In this document: piece after piece, positions 1 to 11,077 of the stretch
Layout: each line of letters begins with the position of its first letter
Numbering within the stretch: position 1 is the first letter of the stretch
Assembly: GCF_950023065.1 (NCBI RefSeq)
Contig: NC_088678.1
Coordinates: 30,308,580 to 30,372,579 of the forward strand
Direction: 5' to 3'
Source of the DNA: Planococcus citri
Taxonomy: Eukaryota > Arthropoda > Insecta > Hemiptera > Pseudococcidae
Length of the DNA stretch: 64,000 nt
Notes under the pieces: model-generated
Seen by the model: only the letters and a program-made list of their open reading frames with translations
Databases searched by the model: none
What the model was told of the DNA's origin: nothing
Translations under genes and position numbers: made by a program

Positions 1-2486
1 ACTTCTGCAGTATAGCCAAAAAATTGGAAATGGTGCGTTCCTTTGTTGGATCTGAAAAAAATCGACAATTTTTGTTTCCAACTGCCCAAACTATGTACAA
101 TTTTGTTTTCTCGTCAGGTTGATTCCCATTTCCCCAACCTGAAACAAGTTGAAAAATAATACTCATAGTGCAAAAGGTAATCTCAAATCATAAATTTTAG
201 AACCACCTTTTTCATCAACCCCAACCATTCAAACCATCTCTTTAGTACGGCTGGTTCAGAGCCATTCGAGGACCCTCGAAAATGAAGAAAAAAATACCGT
301 CAGATAAGCGTTTAATAACGGTTGAATGCACATATTGGTCGATTACATATACGAACTCCGCCCATATTTTTATGACGTCACAATATATGGGTAAAAAGCG
401 ACCACTATAATAGGGATGTTATTTCGGCATATAGGGGTGGAATGATAAAATGGAAACTGTGCGTGTGTACTGTTTTATCAGATGTTAGTGACGTTACATT
501 TCCAAGGAAACTGAAAGCTGCTTCGAAGATTACATCGAGACGTGATTCGATTACGTACTTATACGTACGTTTTTGTACGTTTAATATTATGAATGCCAAA
601 AGCTTAATTTCATCCAGTCATCGGTGCGAGATGAAAATTTTCTCTCTTTTTCACTCAAACAGTCAACACTTTGACCAATTTGACCATTTGACGAAATTCC
701 AATTCTCGACTCTTGCGATCATACGTCGCGAAAACACGTATATCATTTTAAAAGCGATTCATTTGGGCACGAAAACCTAACAAAAAAAAGAGAGTGAAAT
801 TTGTATTTTAAAATACACGAAACGCGATCATCGAAATCCTATTTTCCACTCGTCAAGCGTAATCTTTTTATCGTGCAAAGGATAAAGGATACAAATATTT
901 GCCGAAGGAGATCCGTTTCATTCGTTACATTCACACCGTTCGATACGATTGAGTTATTCACGCGAGTTTTTTTGTATAGCTTGTATATTTCCTATACAGT
1001 GATACGTTAAATTTAATATGATATTGATGACGGCATTTTGATGGGCGATTTCGTTGGGGTTTTGCTAGAATGCCTCAAATATCGAGGTTTTTTGTTTCAA
1101 CGTTGGATTTTGTACAAAAATACATACAAAAATGAAATTGAATTCGCAGATTTTCAATCCTTACTCAACATTTTATTTTCGATTTCAATCATCTATTTTG
1201 AACATCGATACCCTATTTATTTTTTTGAAAATTTGGACCAACCCATATATAAGATAATCAGCAGTTTTCCTTCCAAGTAGGTAGAGGAAAAAATTACCTA
1301 TTTTGAGGGCACTGGCCTTAATTAGGATAGATCAGTTTATTATAACACAACATATTCGAAAGTATATTTTATTTTCAACAACGTATTTTAAAAAATTTTG
1401 AATATTAGATCCCTTATCGATATCGAGTAATGAATGGATCTTATCAGATATGAACATTCAAAGGACTTAATCAAACTTCCAAAAAATCTTGTTTTATGCC
1501 GAAACTGCAAAAAAAGCTTACTTCTTTTATCAAAATTACGAAGAAAAATCTTTTTGTTGTCAGAACTATCTGTAAAAATAACTGATTCTTCTTCTATCAA
1601 AATTCCAAAAAAAAAAATCAGTTTTCTATCAAAACTTCCAAAAAATCTTTAGTTTTTGGCCAAAATTGCAACAAATTCTTCTTTTTTGAAAAAATTATTA
1701 AAAAAAGACCCATATTCTGTCATAATTGTCAAGAAGCCTGCATCATTATCAAAATTGCTATAAAGTCTTGTTTTTTTTTTCAAAAAATTTTACTCACAGT
1801 TTTCAAAAAGTATTGCTTTTTTTTGTAGCACAAAAATTTACACTTTTTCTGTCAAAATTGCAAAAAATCCCACTTTCTTGTAAAAACTGTAAAAAAGATT
1901 TATATTTTGTCAAAATTGAAAAAAGGCCAGGTTTTTTTAAAAAGAAAAATCACTAGTCTTGTTTTTTTGACCAAAATTGCAGAAAACCCCTTTTTTTGGT
2001 CAAAATTTTCAGAAAGTTTTGTTTTTTTCTGGTCGCAAAAAAATCTTTTTTTTTGGTTCGTAAAAAATCTTACTTTGTTCCAAAATTATTATAAAAAAGC
2101 CCATTTTTGGTCAACATTTTTAGACAGTAAGTACTTAATATTTTTTTTGTTGCCAAAATATCAAAAAGATGCGTTTTTCTTGACATTCTTTAGCTGGAAA
2201 AATTTGATGTTTTTTTCTCAATTAATATGTATTTCAGTTGAAAATTCAAACAAAATAATACCTAGTTCAAAAAATTTGGAAAAATTCGGGTTAAAATTTA
2301 AAGTAAGTATTTTGTATGAGTTGATTTTTTTGAAAAAAATTGAAAAAAACAATCGCATAAAAATCAACACATTCAGTTCATTACGTAACTACATATATAA
2401 TAAGATCAATCATTTTTTCAAATGTTGAAAAAAAAATTGAAATCACAGAAAGTAAATCATTTTTATAAATTAATCCAATTTTTTCA
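1..2486. other. Gene-free DNA with a minisatellite-like block
   Basis: No coding exon or RNA gene is recognised. About 280-1060 is non-repetitive and comparatively CpG-rich, so it may be exonic or regulatory, but no homology is visible. About 1470-2240 is a loose array of 30-40 bp units built on a TCAAAATTGCAAAAAA core with T runs, the same unit type seen near 37.6, 54.6 and 59.3 kb. Confidence 0.55.
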
Positions 2487-2494
2487 TTTAAAAT

Positions 2495-3158
2495 CAGGGT
2501 TGAAAACCGTTTGGAACCACAACCGCTTTTTTAGGTCAGGTGAAACGGGAACCAGAACCATCAGAACCGTTTCAAAATTTGGAAAAGAGAAGTACCAAAA
2601 GAACAACCATATAAAATGATTTTGAAACAATTTAGAACCATTTTGAACCGATTGAGTTTTTTAAGGAAAGAACAACCAGAACAAGAACCAGAACAAGTTT
2701 CAAATAAGAAGAACCATCAGAACCCTTTTCAGGAATCGGTTCTTTTTGGTCCCCTCATCATTGAAACTTCGTTTTTTTTACCAAAGTGAAATAAGAATTC
2801 GTGTTTTTTATGCAAAATAAGCGAGGTAAAAGAGAATTTTTTCAAATTTTCAATTTTTTGCCATTTTTTGGACCTGGAACGATTTGGAACCATTTTTTAA
2901 TTGGTGGAACAACCAGCACCACCAGCAAAATATCAAAGGAGGAGTAAAAGGAACCACCAGAACCATTTGAGTTTGAGAAGAACTGAGAACCATTTTGGAA
3001 GAACAATGTGAAAGGTACCTTTTGGAACCAGAACAAAACCATTACAAAGCCATGTCTGAGAACCTTTTGGGAACCGAAACTGGGAACCACTAATATTCGA
3101 AGGTTCTAAGAACCACCACCATTACAACCAATTCAATTTGAAACGGTTTTCAACCCTG
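2495..3158 (+). mobile_element. hAT-type non-autonomous element (MITE), copy 1
   Basis: A 664-bp element bounded by perfect 18-bp terminal inverted repeats, CAGGGTTGAAAACCGTTT and its complement. It is flanked by an exact 8-bp target-site duplication, TTTAAAAT, at 2487-2494 and 3159-3166. The CAGGG start and 8-bp duplication are hallmarks of the hAT superfamily. The interior has no transposase and is built largely from degenerate GAACCA/TGGTTC words. The exact duplication suggests fairly recent insertion. Confidence 0.9.
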
Positions 3159-3166
3159 TTTAAAAT

Positions 3167-6100
3167 GACCGAAAAAAAGTTGAAATTTCTAATAAAAACA
3201 GACAAATCAGAAACAATTTTAAAAACGACACGAAAAAATGAATTTTTGAAAAAAATAGCTCAATTTGATGGAATAAGATATCTTAAGAATTTCAACATTT
3301 AGAATCTCGCAGAAATGTGAAGACATTGAAATGAAATTTTGCAAAGGTACGTACGAGTATCATTAAAAAAATCTGCAATGAGGCTACAAAAATCATTAAG
3401 TGCAAATCTTCTTAAAATGGCACAAAAACTTGGAAGTACTCAACATTGGTACAATATCTGAGAATTTAAGAAAAAAAAAAAAATAACAAAACAGCTTCCA
3501 GGTTCAAGAGTTCATTCAGGACTCGAAGCAAAGTAAAGAATTTAGTCAATTCGATAATATTTTTATTCCTGTAATAATAGCGTAGCGTAGATAAAATATT
3601 TTTTGAAAATAATTCATTCAGTAATATTTTGTTTTAATTTTTTCCAGAAACTTGCTCCTTTCACATTGACAATAAAATCGGAAAAATGACATTAAAAAAA
3701 GAAGCTATCATCAGCACAAAGCTGAAAACATGAATGCACCGCTTGGAAGCATATCAAACGATAATTTTAATGATTATTTTTCAAATTCGCAGCTTTACGT
3801 ACTAGAGAAATAAGCACGAATGCATAATGACACGTTATTGAAACATTTTTGCTCTTTTTTTTCATACCTATTAAGTTTACCTAGCACTAAGTTTGTATAG
3901 TTTTTACGATGTAGAATGTAGATGCATTTTACACTATGTACCCACAAATAATACATGTACATTAAAAAAAGGCGTTATAGCGTGTATTTTTTGAAATTAT
4001 CCCACTACCAATCTTCATTCTTACACGTATCACGCATAAAGAGAAAGGCTGATGTCACATTTGTAATGATTTTCGCTTCAAAGTACATAATATGGAAAAG
4101 TTTCAATTCGTTCTTTCGTGTTCCTATACTCTCATCGCTAGTACAAAGAACAGTAAAAAATTTGTCGAGGTGTAAGTCCCGAAATTAAAATCTTTTCGCG
4201 GTACGAGCGAAATAAATTTTTTAATATCGGCCATTCGAGTGAATTCGTCGTCTTTTCTGGCGCGCGAACGAAGCAAATTGAAAAAGAGATGTCGTCTTTT
4301 CACGTAAACGATGGTACAGTATGATTCGAAAATCTCTATAAGTGTACAAGAATTTCATGCTTTTTTCAAAAATGTGCTCGCAAACCGCATTCGAATAAAA
4401 TACATACATAATTACTGAGAAACAATTTCTTCTAAATTTTTAAAATTTTCATCCTAATTTTCCTAATTTTTTAAAAATATTAACAAGAAGAAGAGCAGAA
4501 AGGGGGGAATAAAATTTGATCACAGGTCATCAGCAGTGAGAAAAATAAATCCATAAATTCAAGAAATTCTCCAATTTTTTTCAAAAATTACAAAAATTTT
4601 CCAAAAGGGTAAAATTCTTAAATTTTTTCTCGATTTTTCAGACCTTTGACTCTTTGTAAAAACCATCAAAACTGCGTGACTTTTCCAACACACTACAGTA
4701 CGATACGACGACGTAAAAGGCGTAGAATAGCGTGTTCGTGTACTTGAACAAGCGAGTTGATGAGATTGAAAAACTCTCGGTGTGGGAAATCTAATAAACG
4801 AGAAAATCAATTGGTCTATCTATACGGTATGTTTACATGTTTAACGTTCGCTACAGCGAAATATCAAACACTTATCATTCAACAGTTAATAACAAATCTC
4901 GGGGTGTTTACCCACCTCCTCATTCTTCATTCCTCCCTCGTCTTGGTACGCACTTGCCTCGGTATAATAAATCAAGCTGCGTCAAATATCACATTTTTAC
5001 CATTTGTAATATTCTTTTCAGAGTAAACGTACTTGAGTGTACTCCGACGTCGAGTGCTTATAGCTCAGCACCCTTTGAAATAATCGCATTTTCGCTACCT
5101 AATCTCGAAAATGAAAAAACACAACGTTCGCCAAACAGATATATTTTCATTTAGTAGAGGAAACATTTTCATTGTTTTTAACGAATATAAGCGCGCGCAG
5201 CTTTATAAACTACAAAAAAAAATTCCATAAAATTATACAATTTCACATAATACGATTAGGTAAATCACAAAAAAAAAATTGAAAAGAAAAATAATAGCTT
5301 TCTTACGTAATGAATTAATAATGAAAAAGAGAAAATTTTTTTCTCGTATGTTTATACAAAGCATTAAACTACTCGTAAGTTGTAACCTGGCTTTGTAGCA
5401 ATTACAAATAGGTACTATCGACTTTTAAGTCGCATTCAGGTTTTTTTTTCATCATCATCTACTTAAAAATTCAATTCAAAAAAAAAAAAATAGAAACAAA
5501 TTTTTTTCTTTAGGTAAATATCGAAGCGTATAATTACAGGCATATCGACGCATTTTTGTACACCCTCGATTACCTCGAGGTATTTAGCCGCATTTATAAA
5601 TTAATGGTAAGAAAATATTATATAAACAATTTCGGTAAATTACGCAACATTTTGAGAATGCTGCGTTGTATTGGTGAACCCCGACGTTCTTGTTTTCTAC
5701 CTTTCGGGTTTACAGAATTTGAAAAGAAGAAAAAAAATTGCGCCTTTTCCCATCGTATTGCTATATAACAATTTTTAAAAATATATATCTAATAGATATA
5801 CCTATTTTATTAATGTAAATGGTACTAAAAGCTTGACAATATTAAGCCAAAAGATCTCTCCGTATTGGTAGTGATATGTAAATTTTATGTAAGTATACCT
5901 ACTGTAAATACGAGTAACTTATCTTAACGAGCTAGAAATTTTTCCTATTATAGTAATACACAGTTCGTATGAAAAGTAGGTAAGTATTCGAGTAAGTAAC
6001 AAAACGAAGAAGGAAAATATAGATTGTTGTCTTATTGATAGGTAATATATAAATCGATATCTAAAAGATTGAAACGCTCTGCAGTTCGAAATCAGTAATG

Positions 6101-6340
6101 GTGATCTTTTGACTTTAGAGCGATTTTACAAAACACATTTTTTTACGTATTTATGTAGATTGTAGATGAATTGAAAACGAAATAAAGGAAACAAAAAATT
6201 AAAAAAATTGAAACGAAAAAAAACACGACGTAAATGAACAAAGTGAAATTTTAAACTTAGAACTATTCATTTTGCTATTTTCAGTCGTTAAGAAATTAAT
6301 TGGCAGACTGCTTCAAGTACAAATAGGTATTTAAATGCAA
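3167..6340. other. Gene-free, mostly non-repetitive AT-rich DNA
   Basis: After the MITE the sequence is AT-rich, with short CpG-containing islands (about 3900-4400 and 4650-5150). Open frames are short and show no domain, start context or splice pattern I can defend. It could include UTR of a neighbouring gene, but nothing seen supports that. Confidence 0.4.
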
Positions 6341-7139
6341 AATTTAAACATGATTTTATTTCTTCACGTCGCTTTGCTGGCAACACTGATTTGTTCCAAT
6401 AATTTTACTTGGATACAGATGAATAAATTAAAAAGACATTTCCTCCAAAAGATATTCAGAGTTTGAATTTAGTTGATCGTGAATTTTTTATTGTTTTCAG
6501 TGAAAAATGTCAAGCATGAAATCTTGGATTTTTTAAACGTAGCAAATTTTCCCATCACCACTAAAATCTGAAAATCCTTCCACTTCCAAAAAAGAAAATG
6601 AGGGAAATGAAATTAGAGGGAGGCGGAGCAGTAAAATTATCAAGAGAGCAACCTGGACAAAAATTGTATTCGATGAATTTGAAATTTTCTTACCCCCTCC
6701 CCTTTATTTTTCTCTCGCCCCTACACTCTGAAGAAGTACTAGTCTACAGTTCAACTGACAAAAAGGGCTTTAAAAGAAATGTCATGACATAAGACTTTTT
6801 GAATTTGGCTGAAATGCGAGAAATTCAAATAATATTGCGACGAAAAATATTTTTAAGGCATTTTTGAAGAATATTGAAGCAAAATAGAATCGTGTTTTCA
6901 GGATTTTTGAAAAAAAGGCCATGTACTTGACCTAACAAAATGAGTAAAAAATTTTTGAGAAAAAATTTTCATCAAATTTTTTTAAAGCTTTTCGGAATTT
7001 AAAGGCTTGGGCTACCTATTTTAAAAAACTCACATACCTACTTAACTATCCCGAAAATTCACTCAATTTCAGTCTCAAAATTTTTCAAAAGATAATTTAC
7101 ATGACAATTGTTTTCAAACTCTTGAAAATCATGGTCCAT

Positions 7140-8520
7140 TTTAAGCCCAAAATTCTTCTAAAATGCTCAAAAAAAGTTGAGATGTAAATTTTTGATTTTA
7201 TCGCGAAATTTTAACCCATTCAGATAGGTCCCATGACACCTTTTCTGAAATATTTCAAAAATTTTCGCACAACTCTGACTGAAAAATGTACAAAATTGTT
7301 CAAAAAAATTTTTTTTCGAATTTTTGAATTTCTTGAAAAATTTTAGATCTTACCCTTTCGATAGGTTGCATGACTTTTTTTCAAATACGCATTTCAAAAA
7401 CCATGACCTAATAATTGTGACTCAGAATTGTACAACATTGCTCAAAATCATTTTTGTTGAAAAAAATTTGATTTTCTTGCAAAATTTTAAATGTACTTAC
7501 TTAACCTATTTTGATGGAACGTATGGCACTTTTTTTAATATTCGAGACGAAATTCTTTTAAAATGTTCAACAAATATTTTCGTTGGAATATTTGAATTAT
7601 TCGCGAAATTTCAATCTATTTCGATAGGTCACATGACCTTTTTTTCAGAAACACCGAAAATTATGATCTAATTTCGACCTCATAATTCTTCAGAAATGCT
7701 CAAAAAATATTTTTGGTGAAATATTTGGATTTCTAACAAAATTTTAACCCATTTTGATAGGTCACATGGTACTTTATCAAAAATTCCGAAGAACATTATG
7801 ATTTAATTTCGACCTCAAAATTCTTCAGAAATGCTCAAAAAATATTTTTGGTGAAATATTTGGATTTCTCACAAAATTTTAACCCATTTTGATAGGTCAC
7901 ATGGTACCTTTTCAAAAATTCCGGAGAATATTATGATCTAATTTTGACCTCAAAATTCTTCAGAAATGCTCAAAAAATATTTTTGGTGAAATATTTGAAT
8001 TTCTCACAAAATTTTAACCCATTTTGATAGGTCACATGGTACTTTTTCAAAAATTCCGAAGAATCTTATGATCTAATTTTGACCTCAAAATTCTTCAGAA
8101 ATGCTCAAAAAATATTTTTGGGGAAATATTTGAATTTCTCACAAAATTTTAACCCATAATTCTAAGGTCACATACGACTTTTTTTTGAAGAGATTGAAAA
8201 TCATAATCCAATTTTGAGCATAAAATTCTTTTGAAAATCGTTATCGAATTTTGGCCCCAAAATTCCTCAAAATTTTTCAAAAGCACTTGGTTGAAAAATT
8301 TTTGGAGGTATTTTTTCAAAAATACTTTTAAAAACATTTTTGCCAAAATGTGTATCTATTTTGAAGTCACATGACATTTCTTCAAAAATCCCAAAAATTC
8401 AGACTCAATTTCGAGCTCAAAATTAATGCTTAAAAATCAGATTTATCAAAATATTTGAATTTCTCGCGAAATTTTACCCCACTTTTATAGATTGCAAAGT
8501 CACTTTTGAATATTTTCACA
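7140..8520. repeat. 135-bp tandem repeat array
   Basis: Four well-matched units begin with CAGAAATGCTCAAAAAATAT at 7691, 7826, 7961 and 8096, an exact 135-bp period. Each holds a segment resembling CCCATTTTGATAGGTCACATG. More diverged units of similar length are visible upstream from about 7140 and downstream to about 8520. A reverse-oriented diverged copy lies near 15840-15960. Confidence 0.85.
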
Positions 8521-9359
8521 ATTGTTCACTATAACTCGAAATTGGAGGGGGTCGTGGCCTTGAAAATTCGACTGCACCCTTCACGAAAAGCCAACTGAAT
8601 TTTTTGAGCCACCAAAATGCCAGCGAACTGAACAATTTCCGTCCGTTGAACTGTGGACCATACGTTTCTAAGAACATGTTTAGTTCAAATTTTCACTCAT
8701 TTTTTGTAAGTACATTGGCCTTTTCGAGCACCTCAACACTCTTTTTTTTTTAAAAATTAGCAGCTGAAAACACACCAAGGGGTTAAACCCCCATTAAGAA
8801 GGACCTCAAATAAGTGACATTTTTTCAAAATGGTGGGGGAAGGGAGGTGAAAGTGTACAGAACAAATTTAAGTTTGAACTAACCACACTTACCTCCCTCC
8901 CCCCCCCAAAAAACAGGACAGATTGCACGTCATTCGCAATCTTTATTCAGTATCTTCACCATCTTTGAAGGCATAGAGCGGGGGGGGGTTTCAATTTTAA
9001 CCAAATTTAGGGACTTTGAATTTTAACCTGATTTTGAGAGACTCCCCTCAAAGGAGACTTGGGCAAACCATTTTTTTTTATTTTTCTTTTTTTTTATATA
9101 GTTGTGAAATGAATGGATGATGAAAGGGGAAAAAAGCAAAACCGAACCACCCCCTTCCCAACCCGACGAATTGATTTGGAATGACTCCATAAACACCATC
9201 ATCAAAAGTAACGTGAACATCCTCTTAAATATGCAAAAATATCGATAACTTAAAATTGGACCATCAGTGCTTCTCCAGCCAAGTAAAATCATATTTCAAA
9301 CTTGTCATCTTGCCCATTTCTTTTTAAACACGAGTAACTCCTGTTTTCTTCGTAATAAC
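8521..9359. other. Low-complexity intergenic DNA
   Basis: C/G homopolymer runs (near 8900 and 8980), a T-rich patch near 9070 and otherwise featureless AT-rich sequence. A few possible minus-strand poly(A) signals fall here. No gene is seen. Confidence 0.4.
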
Positions 9360-10705
9360 CAATTCCATTTTAATTAACTCGATTTTTAGTTGAAAATTAA
9401 AACTTTAAACAAGCTGGGGGAGAAAAAAATACGAAAAATATTTCACCTCTGTAAATAAAACTATCAGTAATTTATACAGCCCAATACCTGAAAATATTGC
9501 AGTCTTTAAAAACATACTATAACGTAATTATTGGTCCGTAAAAATGTTCCGAGTACAGTAAAAAAGGCATTGCTATGATATTTCGTATACGTATTCATCG
9601 CGCCTGTATTCGAATGAGTAGGCAACCATATAAAAAGAGCTGTTTTCTTTCAACTTCAGTTATGCATACAGGAGATACCTCGTTTAAAAACTACGTATTG
9701 CTTTCGTGTATCCGTATAGTAGGTAGTAGTAAATGCAGGCATTAAACTAAAAAAAATCCATTACTAAAATGGAAGTTCGCTTTAAACATAATGAAAGTGT
9801 AGCGTTGTTACTAGGATTAAACTCAAAATGAAAAATTTCACCGTTCTTTAGCCGGTGTAAAAATGCGATTGTACCAGTGAAATGGACAGTAGCTTTTTTT
9901 CCCTTTACTTATAAACTTTGAGCAATGCTATTAACGTATAAAAGTATAAAAATGTAAAAATATGGCGAATAATCGCAAAATCATGAGTTAAAAATTTGAA
10001 AAATAAAATAAAAATTTGTTGCGCGTTTTCAAAACATAAAAATGGTGTTCAGTCGTTACACAAAAAAATAATTTGTAAAATCATACATGTAGATACAAAA
10101 ATAAAGAATGAGCAAGCTGGAAGATTTTTAAAAGATTATGGGCTACGGATGATTAGAAAAACAAATAAATAAAAATACAGAAAATTCGTATAAAAAGCGA
10201 TTAAGAAAGAAAAAGTAGCTTCGAAAATGCCATTTATGATTCTACGTAATTTAAAAATCGATATAATATCGACGACTCGTAGGCCTGCATAAAATACGAT
10301 ACTAAATTTCAATTAATCTGGCACACATTGGGGAAAAAATCAACTCATGTGCGCAATCTGATGACTTCTGGCAATACAAACAGAATAAAAATTAGGTCAT
10401 TGTTGCAAACGCCTCCATTCATTCAACTATGTATAAATATTCGAAACTCTACGTTATAAAAAATATATCGTTTTACTAGAAATTCACAAAATTAAAAAAA
10501 AATAAAACAAAAATGAAAGAAAAATAAAGGAAAAATAGGTTAAAAAATAATAATAATAAAATTTCAAAGAGGAACATTTACGAAAAATAATAAAAATAAA
10601 GAAACGTAAACCTAACAAAAATCAAAGTCGAAAAAAATTAATAACGTCGCTAAGCCGAGATTGTTGTTGTGTTTTGGTAAAATGAACTCGCAGGTGATTT
10701 TTTTT
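9360..10705 (-). other. Probable ANKS1 3' UTR
   Basis: Directly after the ANKS1 stop, this stretch is free of the repeat families that fill both sides and reads as plain AT-rich sequence, as expected for a 3' UTR. In minus sense an ATTAAA hexamer lies at 9374-9369 and AATAAA at about 9082-9077 and 8947-8942. Any of these could be the cleavage signal, so the downstream end is uncertain. Confidence 0.4.
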
Positions 10706-11077
10706 CTAAATATCTTCGGTCACGGCGATAGGAGCTTTGGTAGGTGAAGCCAGCGATAACCCTTTGGAAAGGCCGTTACCATTCAGGATTTTGATATCGG
10801 TAACAGAATGCGATCTGGCGTGGACATTTTTCGTGGTTATACCGGTCGATGGTCCGCCACCGCTGCTGCTGCCCCCATCTAGGATATCGTTTATGGAATG
10901 GGATCGCGAATGACTCGATTGAGATTCGGCGTTTGGGTAGTTAATGGTATTCACAGAATGAGATCTAGTGTGATTCGAGGCGGAACGAGAGTTACCGCCG
11001 AAATGTTCTTTTAGCGCCATTTGATAGGCTACTTCGAATGCTTCGCCTAAGGTTAAAATCACTTCGAAAGCTTGATC
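10706..11077 (-). CDS. Anks1: ANKS1 exon w17: PTB C-terminal helix, RSHS tail and stop
   Basis: 123 codons (residues 1199-1321) and the stop. It opens with the closing PTB helix ([20 protein letters not shown]). The roughly 95-residue tail is Ser/Gly/Asn-rich and holds three copies of an RSHS(V/I)x(D/T)I motif at about 1236-1243, 1256-1263 and 1286-1293. These are basophilic-kinase-like sites and could bind a phosphoserine reader such as 14-3-3, which is inference. The tail differs from the vertebrate ANKS1B C-terminus as I remember it. The acceptor is atccag. Confidence 0.94.
   Translation of the reverse strand, partial: DQAFEVILTLGEAFEVAYQMALKEHFGGNSRSASNHTRSHSVNTINYPNAESQSSHSRSHSINDILDGGSSSGGGPSTGITTKNVHARSHSVTDIKILNGNGLSKGLSLASPTKAPIAVTEDI

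Noticed and set aside
442..780. A 112-codon plus-strand frame as a gene
   Set aside because: No start context, domain or splice partner; composition could be UTR or spacer.
1907..2428. A 173-codon Phe/Lys-rich frame
   Set aside because: Produced by T/A-rich minisatellite units; low complexity only.
2842..3090. Open frame rich in Phe/Gly/Ser inside the hAT MITE
   Set aside because: It is a translation of GGTTC-word repeats and recurs in the second MITE copy; no transposase features.
7691..8165. CRISPR-like array from regular repeats
   Set aside because: Units are contiguous 135-bp tandem copies without unique spacers, in an animal genome.
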